Notes under the pieces: generated by a model
Databases searched by the model: none
Told to the model about the DNA's origin: nothing
The model's input: the letters and a program-made list of their open reading frames with translations, nothing else
In this document: in pieces, positions 1-5,468 of the stretch
Layout of the letters: the number at the start of each line of letters is the position of its first letter
How positions within the stretch are numbered: the stretch's first letter is position 1
Origin: CAZLDI01 sp964558415
GTDB lineage: Bacteria > Chloroflexota > Dehalococcoidia > SM23-28-2 > RBG-16-64-32
Length of the DNA stretch: 5,803 bases
Assembly (NCBI GenBank): GCA_964558415.1
Contig: CAZLDI010000039.1
Coordinates: 1-5,803, forward strand
Reading direction: 5' to 3'
Made by a program: the position numbers and the translations under genes

Positions 1-11
1 AATACTCTCAT

Positions 12-29
12 ACCTGCTATAACGCAGGT
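12..29. repeat. Short inverted repeat, 6-bp arms
   Basis: ACCTGC (12-17) and GCAGGT (24-29) are perfect complements around a 6-base loop, and a T-G and an A-T pair extend the stem outward by two. No T-run follows on either strand, so it is not a typical intrinsic terminator. It could be an RNA hairpin or chance. Confidence 0.35.
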
Positions 30-52
30 GTACAGGATCTATCTGAACGAGA

Positions 53-63
53 TCACACTGTGA
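53..63. repeat. Operator-like dyad TCACA-C-TGTGA
   Basis: Five-base arms TCACA and TGTGA surround a single central C. GAT at 51-53 and ATC at 65-67 flank it but are out of perfect register by one base. Compact odd-centred dyads like this resemble binding sites of dimeric helix-turn-helix repressors, but no promoter is evident next to it and no regulator gene is nearby, so the regulatory reading is weak. Confidence 0.25.
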
Positions 64-79
64 CATCAAAAGCGGGATT

Positions 80-104
80 CCACCGCTAAGCAGACTTAGC
101 GTGG
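80..104. repeat. Hairpin, 10 bp with one bulge and a tetraloop
   Basis: CCAC (80-83) pairs with GTGG (101-104) and GCTAAG (85-90) pairs with CTTAGC (95-100). One unpaired C lies at 84 and the loop is CAGA. This is the strongest stem in the left 224 bases. No T-tract follows on either strand, so it is not a standard terminator; it may be part of an unrecognised structured RNA or of a gene end lying to the left. Confidence 0.4.
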
Positions 105-224
105 CCTGCGAGAGCGGCACCACATCTGGATAAGGCCTGGATCAGAAACGGGCGTAAGACCAGAGGCGACGGGACTCGCATCATGCGTGGTACACAGAAT
201 TGGGGCAGGTGAAGTTCTGAAGCG

Positions 225-470
225 TTAGATGATTTCCTGGAATCCCCCGATTACCAGTGCCAACCCAACCACCAGCAGAAAAATCGGTATTGCAACCCGT
301 GCCACCTTCTGCGACCACTGCTCATGCCAATCGGCCTTCGGCCAATGAAGAGCCCTCAAAGCCGCCCAATAACGGCGCTGAAACCTTTGATCATACTTGC
401 CGATCACCCCCGGAATCAGAGCGACAAGGCCAAGACCGAATAAGAGTAGCCCAAGAACCAGCTCTACCAC
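225..470 (-). CDS. Small two-helix membrane protein, unknown function
   Basis: This 81-residue protein has no recognised family. Residues about 3-24 form a hydrophobic helix rich in Leu, Gly and Val. A polar, basic, Trp-rich linker follows (about 25-56, including several Arg, Lys and Trp residues), then a second hydrophobic helix at about 57-78. The pattern predicts a helical hairpin in the cytoplasmic membrane with the charged loop on the inside. The start is GTG at 470; an in-frame stop lies only three codons upstream (480-482), so no longer start exists. A weak GAAG sits about 7 bases before it, and a TATATT box (493-488 on the minus strand) would suit a -10 element, although no good -35 is seen. 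The gene is divergent from comM. The alternating hydrophobic and amphipathic layout supports a real gene, but without homologues it could be spurious. Confidence 0.55.
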   Translation of the reverse strand: MVELVLGLLLFGLGLVALIPGVIGKYDQRFQRRYWAALRALHWPKADWHEQWSQKVARVAIPIFLLVVGLALVIGGFQEII

Positions 471-532
471 CGTATGACTTCAGCAAAAATATAGAAGCAC
501 GTGGGACTGAGCGCTACTGTGACATTCGCCTC

Positions 533-563
533 TTTACACTTCGCACAGACGTTCTGATAGTAT
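533..563 (+). promoter_or_regulatory. Candidate promoter of the yifB/comM gene
   Basis: TTTACA (533-538, five of six to the -35 consensus) is followed 17 bases later by GATAGT (556-561), or 19 bases later by TAGTAT (558-563). The second has an upstream TGn typical of extended -10 boxes. Either would start transcription near 568-570, downstream of the ATG at 562 and only a few bases before the ATG at 574. That favours 574 as the real start on a nearly leaderless mRNA. Confidence 0.4.
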
Positions 564-2100
564 GCGCGCAGCAATGTTAGCGAAGGTCAACAGCTGCGCG
601 GTGGTCGGACTCGACGGGGAGATTGTTGAAGTCGAAGTCGACATAAGCCAGGGCATCCCACGATTCGATGTCGTCGGACTGCCCGAAAGGCCTGTCCAGG
701 AGGCCAAGGACCGCGTCCGTTCGGCCGTACGCAACTCCGGACACAGCTTCACCAACCAGCGCATCACTGTTAATCTCGCGCCCGCGGACCTGCGCAAAGA
801 GGGTCCCGCCTACGATCTGCCCATCGCCGTCGGCATCCTGATCGCCTCTGGACAGGTGCCGGAGCCGTTTACACCCTCCGTCTTTCTGGGCGAACTATCG
901 CTGGATGGACACGTCCGGCACACTCAGGGTGTCCTGCCGATGGTAGGCCTGGCACGGGAGCGAGGTATCGCGACGGCATACGTGCCGGCCGTGGATGCGC
1001 CGGAGGCGTCGCTCGTCGACGGCGTTGAGGTCATTCCGGTCGCCTCCCTCAGCGTCCTCGCTGCGCACCTGAAGGGCCTTGAGCCGATACCGCGGCACGA
1101 CGCTGCCACGAATCAATTGCCCCGTCCGGCTGAATCTGAGGGGGTCGACTTCCGGGATGTGCGTGGCCAGGAGCACGTCAAACGCGCTCTTGAGGTCGCG
1201 GCGTCCGGCGGCCATAACGTGATTCTGGTCGGGCCGCCGGGCTCTGGTAAGACGCTGCTCTCTCGCGCCACTCCCACCATTCTCCCCCCGATGACGATGG
1301 ATGAGTCGCTGGAGGTCACGAAGATCTACAGCGTCGCCGGAATGCTTCCTCCACAAACCCCTCTGCTCCGGGCGCGGCCGTTTCGCGCACCGCACCATAC
1401 CGTCTCTCATGCCGGCCTTGTCGGCGGGGGCAGAACGCCGAGGCCCGGAGAGATTACGCTCAGTCACCGTGGTGTGTTGTTTCTCGACGAACTGCCGGAG
1501 TTCGCCCATTCGGTGCTGGAGTCCATCCGCCAGCCGCTGGAGGATCGCGTGGTCACGGTCAGCCGCGCTCAGGGCAACGTGACGTTCCCGGCCAACTTCA
1601 TGCTCATGGCCGCCATGAATCCCTGTCCCTGTGGTTACTACGGCGACCCCACCCGACACTGTTCCTGTTCCGAGCCCGTAGTCACTCGCTACCGCCACCG
1701 CATCTCCGGCCCCCTGCTAGACCGAGTAGATATTTTCGTGGACGTGCCCCGCGTCGACTATGAGAAATTGGTGGACGGGCCGTCAAACGAGGGATCGACC
1801 GAAATACGGGCGCGTGTGGAGCAGTGCCGCGATGGCCAGCGCCTTCGCTTCTCCGAATCGCGCCTCTCGTCAAACGCCGAGATGGGCCCGGTGGAGGTGC
1901 GAGAGTTCTGCCAGCACTTCCTCGACGACCCCGCCAGGTCCCTCATGCGGACTGCCGTCAACCAGCTCGCCCTGTCCGCCCGCGCCTTCCACCGCGTCCT
2001 GAAGGTGTCGCGCACGATCGCCGATCTGGCCGGATCGCAGGAGATCACCGCCACACACGTTGCCGAGGCCCTGCAGTACCGCCAGCGCGGCGCCAGTTAG
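562..2100 (+). CDS. comM: YifB/ComM-family Mg-chelatase-like AAA+ ATPase
   Basis: This is a full-length YifB/ComM protein (512 residues, or 508 from the ATG at 574; the family is usually about 500). Order of parts: an N-terminal ChlI-like domain with a Lon-type S5 fold (about 1-175, with the family segment PRFDVVGLPERPVQEAKDR); an AAA+ core with Walker A GPPGSGKT at 224-231 and Walker B LFLDE at 306-310; a cysteine cluster with Cys355, 357, 367 and 369 in the NPCPCGYYGD region; the RISGPLLDR motif at 380-388; and a C-terminal Mg-chelatase-type helical domain (about 410-508). In characterised naturally transformable bacteria, ComM is a hexameric helicase that drives branch migration while incoming single-stranded DNA is integrated. 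The family is also widespread in bacteria not known to be competent, so the role here is inferred. Family members normally begin MLAKV, which matches the ATG at 574. No Shine-Dalgarno precedes either start. No competence genes are seen alongside. Confidence 0.95.
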   Translation: MRAAMLAKVNSCAVVGLDGEIVEVEVDISQGIPRFDVVGLPERPVQEAKDRVRSAVRNSGHSFTNQRITVNLAPADLRKEGPAYDLPIAVGILIASGQVPEPFTPSVFLGELSLDGHVRHTQGVLPMVGLARERGIATAYVPAVDAPEASLVDGVEVIPVASLSVLAAHLKGLEPIPRHDAATNQLPRPAESEGVDFRDVRGQEHVKRALEVAASGGHNVILVGPPGSGKTLLSRATPTILPPMTMDESLEVTKIYSVAGMLPPQTPLLRARPFRAPHHTVSHAGLVGGGRTPRPGEITLSHRGVLFLDELPEFAHSVLESIRQPLEDRVVTVSRAQGNVTFPANFMLMAAMNPCPCGYYGDPTRHCSCSEPVVTRYRHRISGPLLDRVDIFVDVPRVDYEKLVDGPSNEGSTEIRARVEQCRDGQRLRFSESRLSSNAEMGPVEVREFCQHFLDDPARSLMRTAVNQLALSARAFHRVLKVSRTIADLAGSQEITATHVAEALQYRQRGAS

Positions 2101-2123
2101 CCCGCTGGCCCACTCGACGTGGG

Positions 2124-2132
2124 TGCTACACT
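2124..2132 (+). promoter_or_regulatory. Candidate extended -10 element before otsB
   Basis: TGC followed by TACACT (2127-2132) matches the TGn-TAnnnT form of an extended -10 box. A start about 7 bases downstream would fall within three bases of the otsB ATG at 2142, implying a leaderless transcript. No good -35 is visible. The lack of any Shine-Dalgarno before the ATG agrees with this, but read-through from comM is equally possible. Confidence 0.3.
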
Positions 2133-2141
2133 CGGCCTGAC

Positions 2142-2948
2142 ATGGCCGAGGATATAGGCTCCATCGAGCCGCTGCTGCCGCTGCTGAGCCTTCGCCCGCT
2201 CGCGTTGTTCAGCGATATCGACGGAACGCTCGCCCCGATTGTCTCGCGTCCGGAGGATGCGCATGTCTCCTCAGTCAATCGCCGCCTGCTCCGCGATCTC
2301 GTTTCGATAGGCGTGCGCGTTGCCCTGATCACGGGCCGCCCCGCTGAGACGGCCCGCAGGATGACCCGAGTTGATGGGCTGGTTTACGCGGCCAACCACG
2401 GCATGACGCTCTGGATCGACGGTCGGGAGGAGATCTCGGACAATGTTCGCCCTTACGTCCAGAAGGCGGAGGATGCAGCCCGCGAGCTGGCGTTGCTGAG
2501 CGTGCCGGGAGTTATGGTCGAGCTAACGGGCCCTAACATCGCGATACACTACCGTCGCGCCGCGAACGAAGAATCGGCGCGCTGCAGTATCCTCGAGGCG
2601 ATCTCTGCGTCTCCGGCCGCGAATACCTTGCGTCTCACCGAGGGACGCAAGGTATTCGAGCTGCGCCCGCCGGTCGATATCGATAAAGGGACGGCGCTTC
2701 GTGATCTGGCAAACCGGTTCGGGGCCGCCGCCATCATCTGCATCGGCGACGACACAACGGACCTTGACATGTTTCGCGCCGTCGCGGACTTGCGGCGCTC
2801 GGGGACCCCTGGCGCCTGCATCGCCGTTGCCAGTGACGAGGCCCCAATGGATCTCCTCGCCGCAGCCGACTATCAGGTGTCCGGTGTGCCGGGGGTAGAG
2901 TGGGTTCTCGGCGAGCTGCTCAAGGTGCTTCGCGAGAGATGGTCATGA
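2142..2948 (+). CDS. otsB: Trehalose-6-phosphate phosphatase (HAD superfamily)
   Basis: The 268-residue product should remove phosphate from trehalose-6-phosphate in the cytoplasm, the second step of the OtsA/OtsB route. HAD motif I is DIDGTLAP at 25-32 (nucleophile Asp25, acid/base Asp27); motif II is the Thr64 of ITGRP; the family NHG lies at 85-87; the conserved GRKVFELRPP segment at 168-177 precedes the motif III Lys182 (DKGTAL); motif IV is GDDTTDLD at 202-209, with Mg-binding Asp203 and Asp207. Length is normal for a stand-alone bacterial OtsB. In motif IV a Leu (208) stands where a Glu is common (TDED-type). ATG 2142 is the sensible start because HAD motif I follows at the usual distance; no Shine-Dalgarno is present. 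The gene lies 41 bases after comM, and its last 29 bases overlap the 3' end of the convergent otsA. A perfect inverted repeat (2620-2658) lies inside it. Confidence 0.93.
   Translation: MAEDIGSIEPLLPLLSLRPLALFSDIDGTLAPIVSRPEDAHVSSVNRRLLRDLVSIGVRVALITGRPAETARRMTRVDGLVYAANHGMTLWIDGREEISDNVRPYVQKAEDAARELALLSVPGVMVELTGPNIAIHYRRAANEESARCSILEAISASPAANTLRLTEGRKVFELRPPVDIDKGTALRDLANRFGAAAIICIGDDTTDLDMFRAVADLRRSGTPGACIAVASDEAPMDLLAAADYQVSGVPGVEWVLGELLKVLRERWS
2620..2658. repeat. Perfect 15-bp inverted repeat inside otsB
   Basis: CGAATACCTTGCGTC (2620-2634) is exactly complementary to GACGCAAGGTATTCG (2644-2658) across a 9-base loop. Inside the loop a T-G and a C-G pair can add two more steps, leaving a 5-base loop. 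The repeat spans codons 160-173 of otsB and one arm covers the conserved GRKVFE segment. In mRNA from either strand this would form a very stable hairpin. There is no T-tract, so it is not a conventional terminator. Its function is unknown. Confidence 0.9.
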
Positions 2949-4467
2949 GGTCCCGCAGTTGGCGTTCGAGCCACAGCACGATGTCCTCCTCCTGGATCAG
3001 CCGGCGCAGCCCCTCCGCGCGGCGGTGCCGTTCGCTCGCGGGCATCACTAGCGCCGCGTGAAGCGCTCGGACAGTCCCCTCGAGGTCCGTCGGAGCGACG
3101 GGCAGGACGAACTCCCGGAGCTGTTCATAGGAGCCGGTCATCTCCGACAGGACCAGCACCGAATCACGCTCGCTCACAAGCGGACCTTCCTTCGAGACCA
3201 GGTTCATCCCGTCCACTATCGGATTGACCAGCAGGATGTCGCACAGAGCCATGCCGGCGATCGCCTGCGCGTAGTTCTCCTCGTAGAAGACACGGATCGG
3301 CTGCCACTCGACGTCCCCGAAGTGGTCGTTGATCGAATCGATGAGCTCAAAGATCTCGTCGGTGTACGTCTGGTACACGCCCAGCTCGCTGCGGGACGGC
3401 ACGAGGAACTGGAGGAAATTGACCTTCCCTCGGAACTCCGAGTGCCGTTCCAGCAGCAATTCCCAGGCCCGCAGACCGCGAATGATATTCTTGCTCGGCT
3501 CAGAGCGGTCAACCCGGACCACTGTCTGCTCCCCCAGTAGTGGTCGCAGGCGATCCTTGTACTGTTCGACCTCCGGTGAGTTCGCGTACATGTGGAGCCC
3601 TGCCGCGTCCACCGAAATCGGATGATGGCGCACGTGCGTGACGTGATCTAGGCGCCTCACGAGGTTGTTCTGATAGTCCACCTGCGCGTCCGGTAGCATT
3701 GCCTCGCAACAGTGGAGGAAGTTCCGTACGTCGCTGTTGGTCTGTAGCCCGACGATGTCGGACGCGCACATGTCCTCGTGGATGCGCCGGCGCATGAACT
3801 CGGGGAGCAGGCCCCAATAGCGCGGCGGCGTCCACGGGATGTGCGTGAAGTGCAGGATCGTGGCCCCTGGGACCTGCCGCCGGACGGCCGCGGGCGCCAG
3901 ATACAGGTGATAGTCCTGCAACAGCACGAACGGCGGCTCTGCCTGTCGCTTCGCTTCGTCGGCGATTCCCTGGGCGATCGCCTCATTCACGGGGATATAC
4001 CCCGTCTCCCACGCCTCGTAAACGGCGCGCCCGATATTGGGCGTCCGCGGCGTGTTCCACATGAAGTGCTGGATGAACCAGAGTAGCGGATTGCAGAAGA
4101 CGTAGTAGTGGCGCTGATAAACGGACGGCGGCACGGTCACGAACCGGACGTAAATTTCGTGGTCGGGCACCTTCAGGAGCGCGTCGCCGGCGTCGTCAGC
4201 TGCGCGGCGGTCGCCTTCCGTCATCGCGGACGCCACCCACGTCACGGGAACGAAGCGGCTCGCTGCCATGAGCGCCGTCACCATCCCGCCGCTGCCTCTG
4301 TGCGCCAGCAGCGAGCCGTCAGCTTCCACATGATACTCCAGCGGCCCTCGGTTGCTGGCGATGATCAGACGGCGGCGGGCGAGCATCTCCTGGCAGAGCG
4401 CCTCCAGCCGAGCGAGTTTGTCTTCCATGTGTGGTGCGAGCTTCAGAATGTGCCAACCCGCAGCCAC
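2920..4467 (-). CDS. otsA: Trehalose-6-phosphate synthase, divergent GT20 family member
   Basis: This GT-B glycosyltransferase of family GT20 should join glucose from a nucleotide-glucose donor to glucose-6-phosphate, giving trehalose-6-phosphate. Visible family features (numbered from the GTG): SNR at 38-40, a glycine loop GSGGM at 58-62, a tyrosine/tryptophan segment at 121-130 matching the YYN...LW region, QDYHL at 184-188 (Asp185), HIPW at 209-212, Arg321 and Lys326 of the VDRxxxxK phosphate-binding motif, and DGMNLVSKE at 419-427. All main catalytic positions are therefore kept, but several blocks differ from the E. coli type: GSGGM instead of GGL, EPSKN instead of DYTKG, and SKEGPLVSE after DGMNLV. 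This suggests a distant clade. The start is either GTG 4467 (515 residues) or ATG 4428 (502 residues, MEDKLARLEAL); neither has a good Shine-Dalgarno. A weak TTGACG-18-CATTCT pair would favour ATG 4428. A synthase of another phosphosugar acceptor is possible, but the adjacent otsB supports trehalose. Confidence 0.9.
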   Translation of the reverse strand: MAAGWHILKLAPHMEDKLARLEALCQEMLARRRLIIASNRGPLEYHVEADGSLLAHRGSGGMVTALMAASRFVPVTWVASAMTEGDRRAADDAGDALLKVPDHEIYVRFVTVPPSVYQRHYYVFCNPLLWFIQHFMWNTPRTPNIGRAVYEAWETGYIPVNEAIAQGIADEAKRQAEPPFVLLQDYHLYLAPAAVRRQVPGATILHFTHIPWTPPRYWGLLPEFMRRRIHEDMCASDIVGLQTNSDVRNFLHCCEAMLPDAQVDYQNNLVRRLDHVTHVRHHPISVDAAGLHMYANSPEVEQYKDRLRPLLGEQTVVRVDRSEPSKNIIRGLRAWELLLERHSEFRGKVNFLQFLVPSRSELGVYQTYTDEIFELIDSINDHFGDVEWQPIRVFYEENYAQAIAGMALCDILLVNPIVDGMNLVSKEGPLVSERDSVLVLSEMTGSYEQLREFVLPVAPTDLEGTVRALHAALVMPASERHRRAEGLRRLIQEEDIVLWLERQLRDLMTISREAP

Positions 4468-4488
4468 GCGTCAATTCGACATCGCTGC

Positions 4489-4517
4489 TTGATAGCCTGC
4501 GCGCCAGCCACTAACAT
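4489..4517 (+). promoter_or_regulatory. Promoter of the tRNA-Arg gene
   Basis: TTGATA (4489-4494, five of six to the -35 consensus) and TAACAT (4512-4517, four of six to the -10) are separated by exactly 17 bases. Transcription would begin near 4524, a few bases before the mature tRNA 5' end at 4530, leaving a short leader for RNase P. The -10 sits at the centre of the 4501-4529 dyad. Confidence 0.6.
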
Positions 4518-4529
4518 GAAGCCTGGCGC
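4501..4529. repeat. Inverted heptamers flanking the tRNA promoter -10 box
   Basis: GCGCCAG (4501-4507) and CTGGCGC (4523-4529) are perfect complements with a 15-base spacer. Their centres are 22 bases apart, about two helical turns, and the TAACAT box lies at the midpoint. The right arm ends immediately before the first tRNA base. The geometry would suit an operator. The same heptamers recur at 4600-4606 and 4614-4620. Confidence 0.6.
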
Positions 4530-4599
<70 letters not shown>

Positions 4600-4605
<6 letters not shown>

Positions 4606-4620
4606 GTTTGTATCTGGCGC
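4600..4620. repeat. Hairpin overlapping the tRNA 3' end, possible terminator
   Basis: GCGCCAG (4600-4606) and CTGGCGC (4614-4620) form a perfect 7-bp stem with a 7-base loop. The left arm consists of the last tRNA acceptor bases, the discriminator, CCA and one further G. No T-tract follows on either strand, so factor-independent termination is doubtful. It lies between the convergent tRNA and hydrolase genes and could stop or stall transcription from both sides, or influence 3' trimming of the tRNA precursor. Confidence 0.45.
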
Positions 4621-4638
4621 AGAGGCGCGCTGACTAGC

Positions 4639-5427
4639 TCAGTCTGGAAGGCCGCGAAGGAACTCCAGTAGCGGTGGGTTCACCAGGTCCGGGTGGGTGA
4701 GGTTGGCGGCATGGGCGGCGCCGGGAATGCGGACGACCCCGGCGCCGCCGGGTAACCCGGCGGCCATGACCTCGGCCCGGCCGATGGTGAGCGCGGTGTC
4801 CGCTTCCCCGTGAATCACGATGGCGGGGCAGGCGATCTCGCCGAGGCGCGAAGAGACGTCGTCGCGGCTGTTGAGACAGCGGCCTGGTTCGGCGAGGAGC
4901 TCCTTAGGGCGCTGGCGCCATTTTGCGATCCAGCGGGCGTTCTCAACCGGCTCGTTGATGATGAGGGCGGCGATGGCCTCAGCAAGCTCGTCGACCGGGC
5001 CGACCGCGGCCCAGGTATCGAGCATGCCCTGGTTGGCGGCCTTCGTTTCCAGGGTGTCGACGTCGGCGGAGGTGTCGAGCAGGACGAGAGCGCGAACTCG
5101 TTCAGGCGCGGTGAGCGCGGCGCGAAGCGAGACGAACCCTCCCTGGGACATACCCCCGACGATGGCGCGGTCGATACCGAGGTGGTCGAGCAGGGCGAGG
5201 CAGTCTCGGGCGGAGTCCCAGTACGTGAAGGGCTCACCGTCGAACTCAGTGAGGCCGAAACCGCGCTCGTCCCAGGTGATGACGCGGAACTCCGGGGCGA
5301 GAGCGGTGACCTGGGGTGCGAACATCTCATGGTCCATCAGGAAGCCGTGGGCAAGAATGACGGGTGCGCCGCCGCCGCCACTGTCTTCGAAGTAGATGCG
5401 CTGGCCGCTAACGTTCGCGTAGGGCAA
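4639..5427 (-). CDS. Alpha/beta-fold hydrolase, substrate unknown
   Basis: A 262-residue single-domain alpha/beta hydrolase, a typical length for esterase, lactonase, C-C hydrolase or haloperoxidase-like members. Visible features: the oxyanion segment HGF at 27-29, the strand/turn DERGFG at 53-58, the nucleophile elbow GMSQG at 92-96 with Ser94, the acid Asp210 in HGEAD, and the catalytic His239 in GAAHAAN. The triad is complete, so the enzyme should be active. A cap region lies at about 122-190. No signal peptide is seen, so it is probably cytoplasmic. The start is TTG at 5427: an AGGAGGT Shine-Dalgarno lies 7 to 8 bases upstream, and the protein begins MPYANVSGQRIYFEDSG, the usual start of this fold. 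It follows the DUF3237 gene by 41 bases on the same strand and is probably co-transcribed. Its natural substrate cannot be deduced. Confidence 0.92.
   Translation of the reverse strand: MPYANVSGQRIYFEDSGGGGAPVILAHGFLMDHEMFAPQVTALAPEFRVITWDERGFGLTEFDGEPFTYWDSARDCLALLDHLGIDRAIVGGMSQGGFVSLRAALTAPERVRALVLLDTSADVDTLETKAANQGMLDTWAAVGPVDELAEAIAALIINEPVENARWIAKWRQRPKELLAEPGRCLNSRDDVSSRLGEIACPAIVIHGEADTALTIGRAEVMAAGLPGGAGVVRIPGAAHAANLTHPDLVNPPLLEFLRGLPD
4744..4764. repeat. 21-base odd-centred palindrome inside the hydrolase gene
   Basis: GCCGCCGGGT (4744-4753) and ACCCGGCGGC (4755-4764) are exact complements around a single A. As a hairpin it gives nine G-C pairs with a TAA loop. It covers the codons for the AAGLPGG stretch of the hydrolase (residues 222-228). 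GC-rich composition makes such symmetry less surprising than in neutral sequence. Confidence 0.7.
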
Positions 5428-5434
5428 TCCAGAA

Positions 5435-5441
5435 ACCTCCT
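5435..5441 (-). promoter_or_regulatory. Consensus ribosome binding site deciding a TTG start
   Basis: The minus strand reads AGGAGGT, a full match to the 16S rRNA anti-Shine-Dalgarno core, with 7 bases between its final T and the TTG at 5427. It fixes TTG as the hydrolase start. It is the only strong Shine-Dalgarno seen ahead of any gene start in this window. Confidence 0.85.
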
Positions 5442-5468
5442 GGCAACGCCTTGCGAAATGCGTAGCGC

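Larger units (their letters stand above)
1..224. other. Non-coding or undetermined left edge with short dyads
   Basis: No convincing gene is visible here. Two plus-strand frames are open from the window edge, one ending at a TGA at 61-63 and one at a TAA at 87-89, so the tail of a gene lying to the left cannot be excluded, but neither short peptide is recognisable. A 32-codon minus-strand frame starting near 184 also looks unremarkable. The stretch is visibly less GC-rich than the genes to the right and contains three dyad elements (12-29, 53-63, 80-104), listed separately. No tRNA-type T-loop or other RNA family signature was recognised. Confidence 0.5.

Noticed and set aside
895..1698. Long minus-strand open frame (267 codons) opposite comM.
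   Set aside because: It lies antisense to strongly conserved AAA+ coding sequence; its composition is low-complexity Arg/Gly/His-type and it matches no family, as expected of a GC-rich shadow frame.
1824..2141. Upstream extension of the otsB reading frame into comM (374 residues in total).
   Set aside because: The extra 106 residues are an Arg/Pro-rich out-of-frame reading of comM, and the HAD domain begins properly after ATG 2142.
2212..2684. Repeated GATATCGA-type short palindromes at about 2213 and 2673.
   Set aside because: Both simply encode the Asp-Ile-Asp of HAD motif I and of the segment before the motif III lysine; such 8-10 base palindromes are expected by chance.
3058..3540. Plus-strand open frame of 160 codons opposite otsA.
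   Set aside because: It is an antisense reading of conserved GT20 sequence with no recognisable domain of its own.
4635..4644. A 10-base match (TAGCTCAGTC) to the tRNA-Arg D-arm at 4537-4546, just downstream of the tRNA and across the hydrolase stop codon, suggesting a second or broken tRNA.
   Set aside because: No acceptor stem, anticodon arm or T-loop accompanies it, the bases before it do not pair, and the stretch continues as good hydrolase coding sequence.
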